Shown in pieces: positions 1 through 10,944 of a stretch of 64,000 bases of DNA (positions are counted from its first letter, which is position 1; every line of letters starts with the position of its first letter). Below the pieces are notes generated by a model, which saw nothing but the letters and a program-made list of their open reading frames with translations, did no database searches and was not told the DNA's origin. This stretch comes from Linnemannia schmuckeri (taxonomy: Eukaryota > Mortierellomycota > Mortierellomycetes > Mortierellales > Mortierellaceae), in the NCBI GenBank assembly GCA_029449235.1, contig JANATG010000017.1, positions 884,001 through 948,000 on the forward strand, in the 5' to 3' direction. Made by a program: the position numbers and the translations under genes.

Positions 1-79
1 ATAAAATAAAATGAATTTGCAAATAGGAGTGGAGTCGACAGAATGAGAAATGAGTGGATGAGGAAATGAGTGTACATTG

Positions 80-3000
80 TTATTGTTTTTTGGTTTCTCT
101 CTCATCACTGCACTTTAATGCTTTAGACAACGCCTTGGCTCCGTTGGATCCGATCGAGTTTCCCTCCAAGTTCAAAGTGGTCAGGGCCGAGTTCGCCTTG
201 AGTGCCTCAGCCAGCGCCTTGGCTCCGTCGGATCCGATCGAGTTGTCGTACAAGTCCAAGGTAGTTAGAGTCGAGTTGATCTTGAGTGCATCAGCCAGCG
301 CCTTGGCTTCGTCGGATCCGATTGAGTTTCCCCCCAAGTACAAAATGGTCAAGGCCGAGTTAGTCTTGAGCGCCTCAGCCAGCGCAACAGCTGCGTTGGA
401 TCCGATCGAGTTGGTTTTGAGTGCCTCAGCGAGCTCCTTGGCTCCGTCGAATCCGATCGAGTTGTACTGCAAGTTCAAAGTGGCAAGAATCGAGTTGGTC
501 TTGAGTGCCTCAGCCAGCGCCTTGGCTCCGTCGGATCCGATTGAGTTTCCCCCCAAATGCAAAGTGGTCAGGGCCGAGTTCGCCTTGAGTGCCTCAGCCA
601 GCGCCTTGGCTCCGTCGGATCCGATCGAGTTGTCGTACAAATCCAAAGTGGTTAGGGCCGAGTTGGCCTTGAGTGCCTTAGCCAGCGCCTTGGCTCCGTC
701 GGATCTGATCAAGTTGTCGTACAAGTCTAAAGTGGTCAGGGTCGAGTTGGTCTTGAGTACCTCAGCCAGAACAACAGCTCCGTCGGATTCGATCGAGTTG
801 TACTTCAAGTCCCAAGTGGCCAGAGTCGGGTTGGTCTGGAGTGTCTCAGCCAGCGCAACAGCTCCTTTACATCCGATTGGGTTGTAATACAAGTACCAGA
901 TGGGGGTTGAGTCGGGCTTGAGCGTCTCTATCAGTATTCTACACTCTCTTCCTGAGCTCCATCCAAGTACCATCTCAAAAGATAACTTGTGCAGATGAGA
1001 GGAATGTTTTGGTGGTAAGCTGTAAAGCATGAAGAATGTTTTCGGCAAGACAATATGAATTACCTTCATATTAGGAAGTTTTGTGATTGGAAAGAGTACT
1101 TTGTGCTGTGTGGACGTCAAAAAGAGTTTGCTGCTGAGGCTTATTTGAAATCGTTGGAGATCCAGCCAAAGAATTAATACTTCTGATCCTTTGAGTGCAT
1201 CCTGCAGTTCTTCAAGATCACGCCTAGTGCACTCCCATCTCAAATCCACGATGAGTTCGAGGACACCTTTGGCTTTTCTGAAGACATTGTAAAACTCGGC
1301 GGCGGTGGACCTCGACCTCAAAACAATTTCGATCCTCCCTAGCTGCTCGTCAAATTCTCCTTGTGCCAGCCTGACCACATCGCGGAGCTTCTGAGCGTGT
1401 TTCTCGAGATAGCTGGCTCGGTAATGATCGCGGCAGACCCATTTGACATGGCCCTCGGAGGTCGTCATTCGATAGAGGTTTCCAAGAAGGTTCTCCTCCT
1501 CTGACGTCTTTAAGAATGATCCCAGCTGGCGTAGCTCGACTCCTTCAAGACCCTCGACATCTCTCAAATAGTTGATCAGGTCCTGTTGCGTCATCGCTGC
1601 ATCTGGCTCAGTGCCAATGAAATCCTCCGGAGACGATGCTTGAGCTTTGGCCAACTGATTATCGATACATTTGAGCGAGTAGTCGATCCTGGCCGTAACT
1701 AACTCGACAGGCTGTTTGACAGAGTCAGCCAGCTCGACAACCTTAAGACTAGCCAAGATAGGCACAACATGGCCGACGATACTTGTACCGAACTTGATGA
1801 GCTCGAGCATCAACAAAAGAAACGGACCATATTTTTTAAAGAACTTGGTTGGCTCACGGACAAGATATCCTTCGTGCTTTGCCAGATGGAGGTGATGTGG
1901 TACCTTGCTATTGTTGGCCTCGGTATGCCTACCGCACTCACAAATGAAATGCAGTCGAAACTTGGTTCTAAACCAGTTGGTAGGATCGTACTTTGCCGGT
2001 TCTTCGGGCAAGACAATAAACAACCGAGGAATTGGATATTCGGCCAACTCCAACTGCTGTGTCAAGATGGCCTCGGTTTTGCTCTGGACCAGAATCAATC
2101 GGTCGTTCATCTGTTTTTGCAACTCCAAAACCTCGCGGACAATCCGCTGAGTCATAGCGCCTTGTTCGTTAAGTCCATCCAGCTTGTGAATGACGGTTCT
2201 CTCGAACTCAGATTTGGTCATCGATGTCAAAGTTAACTTCGAGGTAATCAGCGATGAGAGCACTTCAGAGGTCAATGGCTTTCCAGACTGGCGGGCATGC
2301 TCTATGAATGCAGCCAGAGAAATGAACTGGTTTTGGAAATGTGTGGTGTTTCCTCTGGTCACGGTTGCTTGGTGTGGCTCAGCGGACGAAAGATCGGCGA
2401 GAGGCTCTGCGGCGATTGCAAGGCCAGATACAGATTCAGGTGTCCCAGTGGAGCTCGCTGGATGGCTGACGTTAAGCTCATCAACGATAGTGCCAAGATG
2501 GTAAGGATCGATTGGAGCATGGATGGGAGTTTCGGCTCGACCATCGGTGGGCATCAACCTTGAAGTTGCCATAGGAGAGTCCTCATGAACCTGATTGGCA
2601 CCAGTGGTCAGAATTACGTCCAGGACTATACCTGGGTGGTGCTTGATACAGTGAGGAACGATTCTATTAGGTCAAATTAAACACTATGCTTAATTAACCT
2701 GATTGCCTGTCATTACCTTAATATAGATGTTGTTGCAAAATAAGGTGGTGGCTAGGCAGCGGTGGCGACGCCTTAGATTAGCAGTCATATTCTTTGTAGA
2801 CATAGTATTAGTAGTATGCCCAGCCCTCTTGTCTGCTCTTTGTCCTTTTACACATCACTTCTTGGACCAGAACAGTACTGACAAGAGTTTGGTTGACGCG
2901 CTGTAGTGTATCGTCTCGTGTGATTCTTTAGGACACTACTATCACTACTCCTTACTATCAACCTCTCTTCAACCTGCAGCCCCTCTCCCCTACCAATTGA

Positions 3001-3266
3001 GGACTTAACAGCGGTCCTACAACTCTGGCCTTCGACCCTCTCCCTGAGTAACAATGTTGGGTGCTCTTTCACATCTTAGGTTACCTGGCTCGGTTCGAAT
3101 CTCTGACCAGCTTGACTACAGAACTGCCGTTGCAGATGTACCCAACTTTTGGAAACACTTGCTCGATGTCCTCCCAGAAGATCACATACTGCCCATTGAC
3201 AATATCCACGTCAATGTTTTTGACATCAGTTGTATCAGAAATACGAAACGATTGAGTCTCATCCAT
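80..3266 (-). CDS. LRR protein with N-terminal header domain, two exons
   Basis: Predicted product is 921 residues from exon 1 at 3266-3085 and exon 2 at 2663-80. Exon 1 ends in an AG|GTAACC donor and exon 2 follows a TAATAG acceptor; joining them restores one frame through a header of about 90 residues (WEDIEQVFP, then HCIKHHPGIVLDV across and after the junction). The middle (about residues 180-500) is helical, with HTEANNSKVPHHLHLAKHEG and a segment resembling linkers in fungal NLR/LRR proteins. The C-terminus holds about nine 28-residue ribonuclease-inhibitor-type LRRs (LDLYDNSIGSDGAKALAEAL), one shortened in frame. Such proteins are thought to bind proteins, possibly in non-self recognition; no NTPase motif is visible, so function is unproven. 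A shorter model starting at 2572 would lose the header and is less likely. Confidence 0.8.
130..890. repeat. 84-bp tandem repeat encoding LRRs
   Basis: A periodic 84-bp unit, marked by recurring GGATCCGATCGAG, encodes the 28-residue LRRs of the minus-strand gene. Neighbouring units are very similar at the DNA level. One unit near 390-420 is shortened in frame (about 33 bp remain), consistent with unequal exchange. Confidence 0.9.
2664..3084 (-). other. 421-nt intron of the LRR gene
   Basis: The intron runs from GTAACC (complement of 3084) to TAATAG (complement of 2664). It is three to four times longer than the other introns here. Small open frames inside it have no recognisable content. Confidence 0.7.
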
Positions 3267-3872
3267 TGCTCGTTTAATATGAGTGTATTGGAGATGGGGG
3301 TAATGGGGTAAAGAAAGCGACTTTGTGCAGGAGAGTGATAGTGAGAGGGGATGTGGGTGATGGTGGAGGAGAAAGAATGAAAACAGATGTATTTCAGCGG
3401 AATTTTTTTAAAATGAATCTTTGGCTGTTCACCCCTCGCGTTCTGTTTTTACTTCATGAAATCCATATTATATACACAACCTCATGATGCATATGAGTGC
3501 TCTGGTGATACTGGCCATTATTGATCATGGTTGCACAAAGAAAATTTCCAGGTAACTGAGGAAAAATTCAAGGGTATCTGGCGACCGATTACTTACAAAG
3601 TGCTTTGCCATTGCTCGTTTTTTTTGTTATCTCTCACTTTACTATTTGTTGCTTTATCCACTATCACCCAACTGTGTTGCTGCTTAGCCTACTGACATTT
3701 TACCAATTTTTTCTTTGCTAACTGTCACTCCTCCAATATCTACTTTGTCGACGGGGATAACTGACTTGTGACTGCTAAGCGTTCATAGCGACGTTGCTTT
3801 TTGATCCTTCAATGTCAGCTCCTTCTCTTTCATTAGAGTTCGCAGGACGCATTGTGATTTTTTTTTTCTTGA
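3267..3872. other. Intergenic, no gene seen
   Basis: AT-rich spacer between the LRR gene start and the Helitron end. It should contain the LRR promoter, but I could not pick a convincing TATA box. Confidence 0.6.
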
Positions 3873-3902
3873 CTAGAATAGTGCCCGCGGCTTCGCCCGC
3901 GG
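3873..3902 (-). repeat. Helitron 3' hairpin and CTAG terminus
   Basis: Inverted repeat of about 8-9 bp per arm around a GAA/TTC centre at 3883-3902, separated by a short spacer from CTAG at 3873-3876. Host base A precedes it on the plus strand. Confidence 0.88.
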
Positions 3903-4021
3903 AGGTGTGGAGCAAGTTCAAAGTATTAATAAAAAGTGGTGGTGGTTGATATTACGATGTTTATATGTGTTGTCATTTCCTCCGTTTCTCTCCCTCTCGC
4001 TTTTCGTTGGAAGTGTTTTTA

Positions 4022-6050
4022 TTAGTTTTCTGTCTTCTCTTTTCTATTTTTTTGTGGTGCAAACAGACACTCAGGCAAGAATCTCTGGGTAACAACGTTT
4101 GTTGTACAATCATATGATGCCTTAGCATCCTTCCTCTCAATCAACATATCCACATTGTTCTTTTTTGTCATTCTAGATAGGGCAACGTACGGTTGATCAT
4201 GGACGAACACCGGCTTCTTGTGATAGATACCAACAGTCTCTAAAGTCTGACCTTAAGACTTGCGATGGTCATTGCAAAGGCAGGCCGGATAGGAAACCGG
4301 AGTCATCGGAACTTGAACGGTATATCAAGGTCAGAGCGATAGACTGGGAAGTGAGGAAGGAATACTTGATTGCCGGCATATGTCCTCGTAATGATAGTGG
4401 CTCCAAAGACGTACCGGGAGAGTAATGCCCATATGAGTCGCGTACCATTGCAAAGTCCTTCCTGTGGCATGAGGTTTCGAGGGGGTACGATAGGACAACC
4501 CCCGGTCAATCTCAGGCGGTAAGGAGGGAGCGAAGACGACTTGAGGCTGTTTAGAAACTCGACCGGAAACAGAGCGTCCACTCTATCATCCTCTTTATTA
4601 AGGATGGAGTCCTGTGAGAGAAACTTTCTTGGCTCCACTTCTATGGCCAACATGATGTGGCTGTCGACATCACCAACGTCGTCGCTTGTTGGGCAAAGCA
4701 TTACGCGCCAATTGAAATACTGGAGATATTAACACCGTGCAGGAGATCAGGATAGACCTTGGAAATTAGATCGTCGATGTTGGCATTGGCTGGAATTACC
4801 ATTTAGGATGGGAGTGTGATGGTAGTGGAGATTTCATTATCTGGAGCCGGGCCAAGAACAGCTCCTTCTCCGACTTGAAGAAGCCAGTGTGCAAAACTGA
4901 GTCTGTTCCTCAATATCAGGGGCATCAGCATTCCTGAGGAGGCGCAAGTTGACGGAAAGATGAAAGTGTTGGATATGCTGCCAGAGCGGGGACCGTTTAA
5001 GGCTGGCTCCAATGGTCTTCTCTCCGCGTCCTTGCTTGATGACTGGGGTAATTTGTCTAAAGTCGCCGCCAAAGACCATAAGCTTTCCTCCAAAGGGACG
5101 GTGTTCGTTCTCAGGGTCTACAGTCTTCATCAGGCCTTTGAGAGTGGGATCTACGGTCTCAAAGATATGCCGGTGCGTCATAGGAGCTTCGTCCCAGACA
5201 ACGATCTTGGCTTGGATGAGAAGATCAGCAATTGATGTTCTGTAGTAGACCGAGCAGACACTATCCTCATGGGTAGGGACAGGAACCTTGAAGCGGGAGT
5301 GGGCAGTTCTTCCGCCCTGCAGGAGCAATGCAGTGATCCCAGATCCAGCGATTGCAAATGCGATATCGCGATTCGACCGAACCATGGACAGGATAAGGGA
5401 ATAGAGGAAGGTCTTCCCTGTACCTGCGGGACCATCAATAAAGTATGCCCCAGGAGTGCTCGACTCATAGGAGTGCTTGATTTGGTCGTAGACTCCCCTC
5501 TGATCTATATTGAGGGACTGTTCCATCATGGTCAACTCCTCTGCGCTATACAAAGGGTAATTCAACCCGTCTGCAATAAATCAATTTGCGCTGGGACCAT
5601 GTTGCTCGAGTATGGCGGATTCGCGCATGCCTTCATAGTGGTCAAGTGTCTTGCCAAGGTTTCTCAGGAGAACATGTATGTGGATCAAGGCAGCATTTCC
5701 ATGCTGGTCTTCAAAAGATTTTTGTTACTCAAGACGGGTAGCGTCACGGTCCCTTGGATGGAGATCAGACAGTTTATCGCGAAAGATGTCCATAGTCGAG
5801 CAGGATCCGTCGGGTTGCAAAAAGCAAAGATCTTGGCAAAGAGGAAGCGGAGTTGGTATCCCGTTTGACTGACAGCGACATCTCGAAGACAGGTCTCCCA
5901 TTCGCGATCGTCTTCTTTAGAGGAGGTAAGGTTATTACTGGAGGATTCTATAGCATACGTACCCTGCTCAGTTAGCACTTTTCTTGGTCGTTTTGCTTTC
6001 TTTGCTTTCTTTGCTTTCTTTGCTTTCTTTGCTTTCTTTGCTTTATAGGG
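4022..6050 (-). pseudogene. Helitron PIF1-like helicase, frameshifted
   Basis: Pieces in order on the minus strand: an upstream Helitron segment near 5960-5600 (REWETCLRDVAVSQTGYQLR, then FCNPTDPARLW); the helicase core 5565-4837 with Walker A GPAGTGKT, Walker B VVWDEAPM and GGDFRQ; a C-terminal part 4701-4303 (VEFLNSLKSSSLPPYRLRL, CNGTRL); and the final motif YVALSRMTKKNN at about 4190. The known role is 5'-3' unwinding during rolling-circle transposition. Several frameshifts and at least two stops separate the pieces, so it is inactive. Confidence 0.88.
5995..6045. repeat. 9-bp microsatellite
   Basis: About five tandem copies of TTTGCTTTC, encoding Lys-Ala-Lys triplets in the helicase frame. 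Probably slippage within the dead element. Confidence 0.9.
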
Positions 6051-6058
6051 GACATGTA

Positions 6059-7355
6059 CAGTCAGGGCCACGAAGTATGGTACTCAGGATTTAAAATACA
6101 AAATCCAATTCATTCGGGTTCATTCGGGTCAAGAAGCTGGTTTAGTAGCTGGTGGGACCTCCTTTTGCTTTCAGCACCTCAGCTACTCTTTTATTCATTG
6201 ATAGTATGAGATGTGCAATGACTCGTGAGGGGATCTTTTCCCACTCCTCCAGGATGGCAGCGATCATTTCCTCCTTGCTGGTCGGCCTCCTTGGACGATT
6301 GTTAAGGCGTCTCTTGAGAATTGACCAGATATTTTCAATGGGGTTGAGATCAGGAGAATTGGATGGCCACAACATCTTTGGAACTCCATTCTTTAACCGC
6401 CAGGTTGTCGCGATTTTGCCTGTATGAATGGGTGCGTTATCCTCCATGAGAAGAGGGTTCTTTACTTGTGCTGCGAACCGCCTCAGTTCATTCTCATAGA
6501 CGATGCTGACAAATCCTTGTCCTTTGTTATTGTCGCCGTCGAGAATGACGAGTCTTGATTTTCTTCCTCCTGCGATCGCTCCCCATACCTTAACAGTTGA
6601 TCAACCGCTCCGGAGAAGTGGGCTAATATTCTTGGGCAAATACTTCTCGTCCTTGGTGCGCCAGATGAGGATCTTTCTAAAGTCTTTTCCTACTTCAAAG
6701 CAACATTCGTCAGCCCATATGACTATCTCCCAACCGATCCACGTCCATTTCACTTTGTCTTGGGCAAAAGCCAATCGAGCGGCTACATGCCTTGGCTCTA
6801 GACGAAGTTTCTTGACGGCAACGCGACGAAATATCTCTCTTTTGTGAAGAATCCTGCGCATAGTGCTTTGAGAGATTGGCTTGGGCGACATATTGGTTAA
6901 TTCCTGGAGAGTGGCACGGTTATTGTCTTGCACCCTGTTAAGGAGTCGCTCAAGATCCTTCTATCCAAGAATTGGTCGACCTCCAGGCGGTTTTCTGGGA
7001 ACAATGGTGCCTTCTTGCTTCCATTTATTAATGATAATGAGGACCGTGTTGATATGGAGATTATGCGCTTTGGCAATGATGGAAGGGGTTAAACCGGCCT
7101 CATAGCCCCGACGATACGACCTTTGAGCTCGATAGAATGATGCTTGGGCATGCTGTAAGGATGGTTGTTCCACAGTGGTGAAGAGGGATGGTGATAGAAT
7201 GAAAGCGTTGGAAAGGCTTCTTTTTTCTTTTTATCGGAAAGTTCGGAGGAGGTGATGGTGCTAGAATTTTCGAAAAAATAGCTTATTTGAATTAGTAACA
7301 TGACCCAGTTCATTCGTATTCTATTCCTTAGTACCATACTTCGTGGCCCTGACTG
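6059..7355 (-). mobile_element. Tc1/mariner element with perfect 26-bp TIRs
   Basis: About 1.3 kb element bounded by inverted repeats CAGTCAGGGCCACGAAGTAT followed by GGTACT (6059-6084 and complement of 7330-7355), identical over 26 bp. It is flanked by TA on both sides (6057-6058 and 7356-7357), the usual Tc1 target duplication. It sits inside Helitron-derived sequence, so it inserted later. Size, TIR type and DD34E transposase place it in the Tc1-like group. Confidence 0.95.
6142..7151 (-). pseudogene. Tc1-like DD34E transposase, inactivated
   Basis: Starts at an ATG at 7151 (MPKHHSIELKGRIV), then a frameshift, then the helix-turn-helix region (LTPSIIAKAHNLHINTV) and a GRP-like motif (GGRPILG). 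The catalytic domain shows IWADECCFE, MEDNAPIHTG and SPDLNPIENIW; 34 residues separate the second Asp from the Glu, which defines DD34E. In-frame stops lie near 6962 (TAG) and 6600 (TGA). The triad is still readable but the protein cannot be made, although the TIRs could be mobilised in trans. Confidence 0.92.
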
Positions 7356-7357
7356 TA

Positions 7358-9057
7358 CATGGGTGGTACTGAAGTTTGACCATGCAGTACATGGCTTCTA
7401 CGCCCTGCAACTCATTGGGCACGTGACGCCACCCTGTCAGGATTCCCTGCTCCCCTTAAACAGGTCTTCCTGTAGCCTATCGTGGCGCCTTTTCCTAAGC
7501 CACCATCACGACCCTAGGATTCAATCTCATATACCGATGGCATCTCGTCTAGTAGCCTAAGCTCTTAAGGTACTTACGCCCTGCCGATCGGTCTCAGCCC
7601 CTTCCCTGAGTAGCTCTCGACCCGGTTGCCTTTCCACTGCGGTCACCGACTCGAGTCCCCAGGTCTGTGTCCCCTCACCAGTATAAATAGTCCCCCTAGC
7701 TAAATAGTCATATTCAGTTCCTTTTCAGTCCTCACACCTAAATATTTATCATTTTCCTTATATACTTTCTCTCTTTGTTCTTAATGTCCATCTTCCGTTG
7801 GACATTCATCTATCTAGCCCTCCTCTTCTCACTTTACCTCCTGGAGCTCTCTGTCCCAGGGCTTTCTCCTTCTTCCCTCTATCTTCTCCTGGTTGTACCT
7901 TTGATCGCTCGTGCTGCATTTCCCCCAATGACAGTCACCCGATTCGCAACAGCCCCACCCTTGCAACCTTGGACTCCCTCCCTCTATCTTCCGTTTTCTT
8001 ACCCTTTTCTTCATTTTCTTCTGTTTCATTTCTTCGTTTTCATTATTCCTGCCCCCTTCCTCATCGTCGCTTACTACGAGTAATTATTGCGAGTTTCAGT
8101 TGAAAAAGCGCATCGAAATTATTTTTATTCCCAGCAAAAAATTATTTTATTCGCGTTCACCCTAAAACAAAAAATTAAAAGAGTTTCATCGTGCTTGTCT
8201 TTGTGCTAGTATTCTTTCTTTTCTTACTTTACAATATCCCAGTTGCTAGCCATTACTGTCTTCCGATATGCTTGCTATGTATTTACTTACTGATCCACTT
8301 CCTGACAGACGATGTTGACACAGCGAGCAAGTTAGACGCATCAGTGAGGGAAACGCCTTGGATACTATAGAGGCATATAGCTCGCCATCGTAAGTCTTCA
8401 GAGACGACCATGGAGAATAAAGAAAAGAATCATGGGAAGAATAATATGGAGGAAAAGAAAGGTCAGAATAAAATTTTTATCTATTTCGCCCAGTCTTGGG
8501 CAGATGGATGCGCAAAACTGGGCGAAATAAATAAAAATTTTCTATTCGCCATGATTCGCTTCTTATTACTCAACTGCTGTTTTATTTTGAAAACGTTCGC
8601 GCCAGGCGCATGTAAAGACAGATTTGTGTAGATGGGAAGTGAACAACTGTTCGCGCCCGAATAATTTTTATTCTGAGAAAAATTAAAGTGGTGTGCACTT
8701 TCAAATGAAATTCGCAATAATAAGTAAGTTAAACACAATAAATAAAACACTAACCCTCTGAAAAAAATTTTTGCTAGGAAGCTAGGCGCTTCGCACACCT
8801 GCTACGATACCCCTATGGATGTATGTGCACGCATATTTGGTACTGACGCAACAGTTCTCTGTCAAGGAATTTTTTTACTAGGAAGCTAGCTGTCTTTCCT
8901 ACCTGCTCACGATCAATGCTTGTGGATGGGTATGCATGCATGTGTGCTAATCAACCTATTTATTGTGACCAGGTGTCTCTCACTGTGTGTTGCACGAAAG
9001 GTGCTTACTCATAGTCGTCTGTTGAATATTTAACTTTTTATTATTAAAATTGTTTCG
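7358..9057. other. Non-genic region with repeat-derived leader sequences
   Basis: A TATAAATAG at 7682 precedes a CT-rich leader and a hydrophobic short frame starting at 7784 (MSIFRWTFIYLALLFSLYLL). A similar arrangement occurs at 34,790-35,043, suggesting a dispersed element. The rest is AT-rich with an inverted repeat (8470-8541) and an imperfect direct repeat (about 8765-8960, sharing CTAGGAAGCTAG). No protein gene is supported. Confidence 0.5.
8470..8541. repeat. Inverted repeat, 25-bp arms
   Basis: Arms 8470-8494 and 8517-8541 are reverse complements with one mismatch (core TATTTCGCCCAGT), with a 22-nt loop. No flanking gene or obvious target duplication, so it could be a small MITE core or a foldback. 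Confidence 0.85.
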
Positions 9058-9065
9058 TATAAAAG
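9058..9065 (+). promoter_or_regulatory. TATA box of the 9174 gene
   Basis: TATAAAAG lies 116 bases upstream of the ATG at 9174, followed by a CT-rich stretch typical of fungal leaders. Confidence 0.55.
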
Positions 9066-9173
9066 AGGACACATAAATATCCGCAAATAGAAGCAACTTC
9101 ATCTCTTTGTACTTTCTCCATCTTCTTCTTAGCCATCCCACTCAATTACCCTTTCAACACTCTTTCTTTCGGC

Positions 9174-9953
9174 ATGCCTCGCGGAAGCACTTGTTCGTAC
9201 TACGATTGTGGTCAAGATCTCCTTGTCGTCGGTCGATCACTATCCAAGTCTCGGGAGAACCACGTTGCATTATACCATAAAGACCATCCCATCACATTCA
9301 TTTGCAGACATACCAATCGACAAAGCGCCAAGGGCATGGATTTCGTCTGCTACTGCGGATCGACCTTTACCCTTAACTCATCTTTACAATGTCACTATCA
9401 GCTCTGCATGGTTGCGAGAGAAAACGCTCTCATGGCATTAAATTCAACGATGCAAGTCGATATTCTGGTTCCTGGTCCAGAAGAAGCTTTACTTTTGCGT
9501 TCATCCGACTCTAGCGGCGGCATTTCAAGCGGCTGCACCATTTCTTCACGTGTTCCTACATCAACGGCTTTGGCAGATTTTACTATTGTACGGCTCCTGG
9601 AGAAAAAAATGATTGAGCATCATCAAATTTTCTTGGAGACGTTCGTCGAGCATACAACAGCCCAGCACACCAAGTTCATGGTTTTAATGACCGAGCACCA
9701 TATGACATTTTTGCAGGACTTCACCACCGTCCAAGCTCAACAAAACATCAATCTTCAGAGCGCCCTCGCGGAACAACATCGCAAGGCCTTCGAACAGCAG
9801 CGTGAGTACCTTGATATCCAACGGAGAACTCAAGAAGGGTTATTGTGCGGTGCCTCGCTGACGGCTTATAAAGTGCGATGCCCGGATCCGTCCGTTGGTC
9901 TTTGCGCGGCTGATGCGCGTCTGCTTGAGTACCTGCGGGGCGGAAACGGTTGA
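9174..9953 (+). CDS. Hypothetical protein with two zinc-finger-like motifs
   Basis: Single open frame of 259 residues. Residues about 7-36 have C-x4-C ... H-x4-H spacing (CSYYDC, then HVALYH), and about 57-78 a second C-x-C ... H-x4-C cluster (CYCGSTF, then CHYQLC). Both resemble degenerate C2H2 fingers. Residues about 135-225 are predicted to be helical and rich in His, Gln and Glu (EHHQIFLETFVEHTTAQH), perhaps a coiled coil. A TATA box and CT-rich leader precede it. Such proteins occur in multicopy fungal families that may be transposon-derived; I do not recognise the family with certainty. Nucleic-acid binding is inference from the Cys/His spacing. Confidence 0.6.
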   Translation: MPRGSTCSYYDCGQDLLVVGRSLSKSRENHVALYHKDHPITFICRHTNRQSAKGMDFVCYCGSTFTLNSSLQCHYQLCMVARENALMALNSTMQVDILVPGPEEALLLRSSDSSGGISSGCTISSRVPTSTALADFTIVRLLEKKMIEHHQIFLETFVEHTTAQHTKFMVLMTEHHMTFLQDFTTVQAQQNINLQSALAEQHRKAFEQQREYLDIQRRTQEGLLCGASLTAYKVRCPDPSVGLCAADARLLEYLRGGNG

Positions 9954-10944
9954 TAATGATGGAGAGAATAGGAGAAACTCCATTTATTCGTATTGAAACA
10001 TGCCTTTCCCGACCATGTCCAGGCAAGAACATCAATTATCCTGCAAAGCCAGCGGTGTTTCTTGGAGGATGTCGAAAATGGTATGTGCGTTATACATCTT
10101 TTTTTGTCCTGCTTTTTGCATGGCACTTGGAGCCAAAGTACAAAAAATTCGCCTTTTTCACTTTCATATAGGGATGTACTGAAAACCTTGAAAAAACCAT
10201 AAAATAGGTCGCATACTCTAGTGTACTTTTTTATTCATGTGTGACGTTCCCGAAAGATAAAATCCGCTTAGCTTAATGTTCTGGGCTTTGCAGGTGTGTT
10301 TCGGTCCATTCCATGCACGCTCCCCAGTCTTTCTTTACCTTTGCGGCAGATGCAATTAATCGTGAGAGTGATTTCAAATGAGAGAAAGGTACGGAAGATC
10401 AGGAGCAAGTCAAATTAGGGAAGCAAAGGACCTTTGTCGTATCCCATTGCGTCAACTGTGCCTTACCACAAGGCCTAACATCGTTTCTGGAGGAATGCGC
10501 TCTTTTCGTTCATTGCTGTGATGGCTCGAGCGACAGTAATATTTTTTTGTGGTGATGGAAGTGTGCCCAAAGTAGATTCCAAGTCATCTTTGAGTTGGCT
10601 GTCGTTTTTTGTTGACTGTAAAGGTGCACCATTCTTCTCATTCAAATCACAATATAGATGATTTTAGTTTAACACTAGAGGAAAGTTTAAGACGATCTCT
10701 ATCCAACTCAGCTACCCCTCATCTCTCTCGCTTGCCTGTACCCGCAAGCAATTGTCGTCAAAGCTTTCCTAGGGAATTATCCTAAACGGTAAGCGGAATT
10801 GTTTCAGGGGAATACATCCGGGGAATTTTTGAGCAAGCCTGAGACGGGTTAATGGGATTTATTTCTGAACATGCTACCTCAGTAGCTCTTTATAGAGTTA
10901 CAGAACAATCGACTATTATTTACAACTTGAGTAATAAATGTCGT
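9954..10944. other. Intergenic, no gene seen
   Basis: About 1 kb separating the converging zinc-finger-like gene and the SDR gene. Only short frames, no repeat or RNA gene recognised. Confidence 0.6.

Larger units (their letters stand above)
3873..6058 (-). mobile_element. Helitron remnant, 3' end preserved
   Basis: Read on the minus strand the element ends with a GC-rich palindrome (CCGCGGGCGAAGCCGCGGGC), six bases, then CTAG, followed by host T. That is the canonical Helitron 3' terminus (hairpin, CTRR, insertion at AT). Upstream in the same orientation lies a broken PIF1-type helicase. The 5' TC end and the Rep/HUH domain are not seen; the element is cut by a Tc1 insertion at 6059 and is truncated or too decayed beyond it. 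Confidence 0.88.

Noticed and set aside
54..887. Long plus-strand frame of repeated Ser/Ala/Leu units
   Set aside because: It is the antisense of the LRR-coding tandem repeat; the minus strand has the recognisable LRR consensus.
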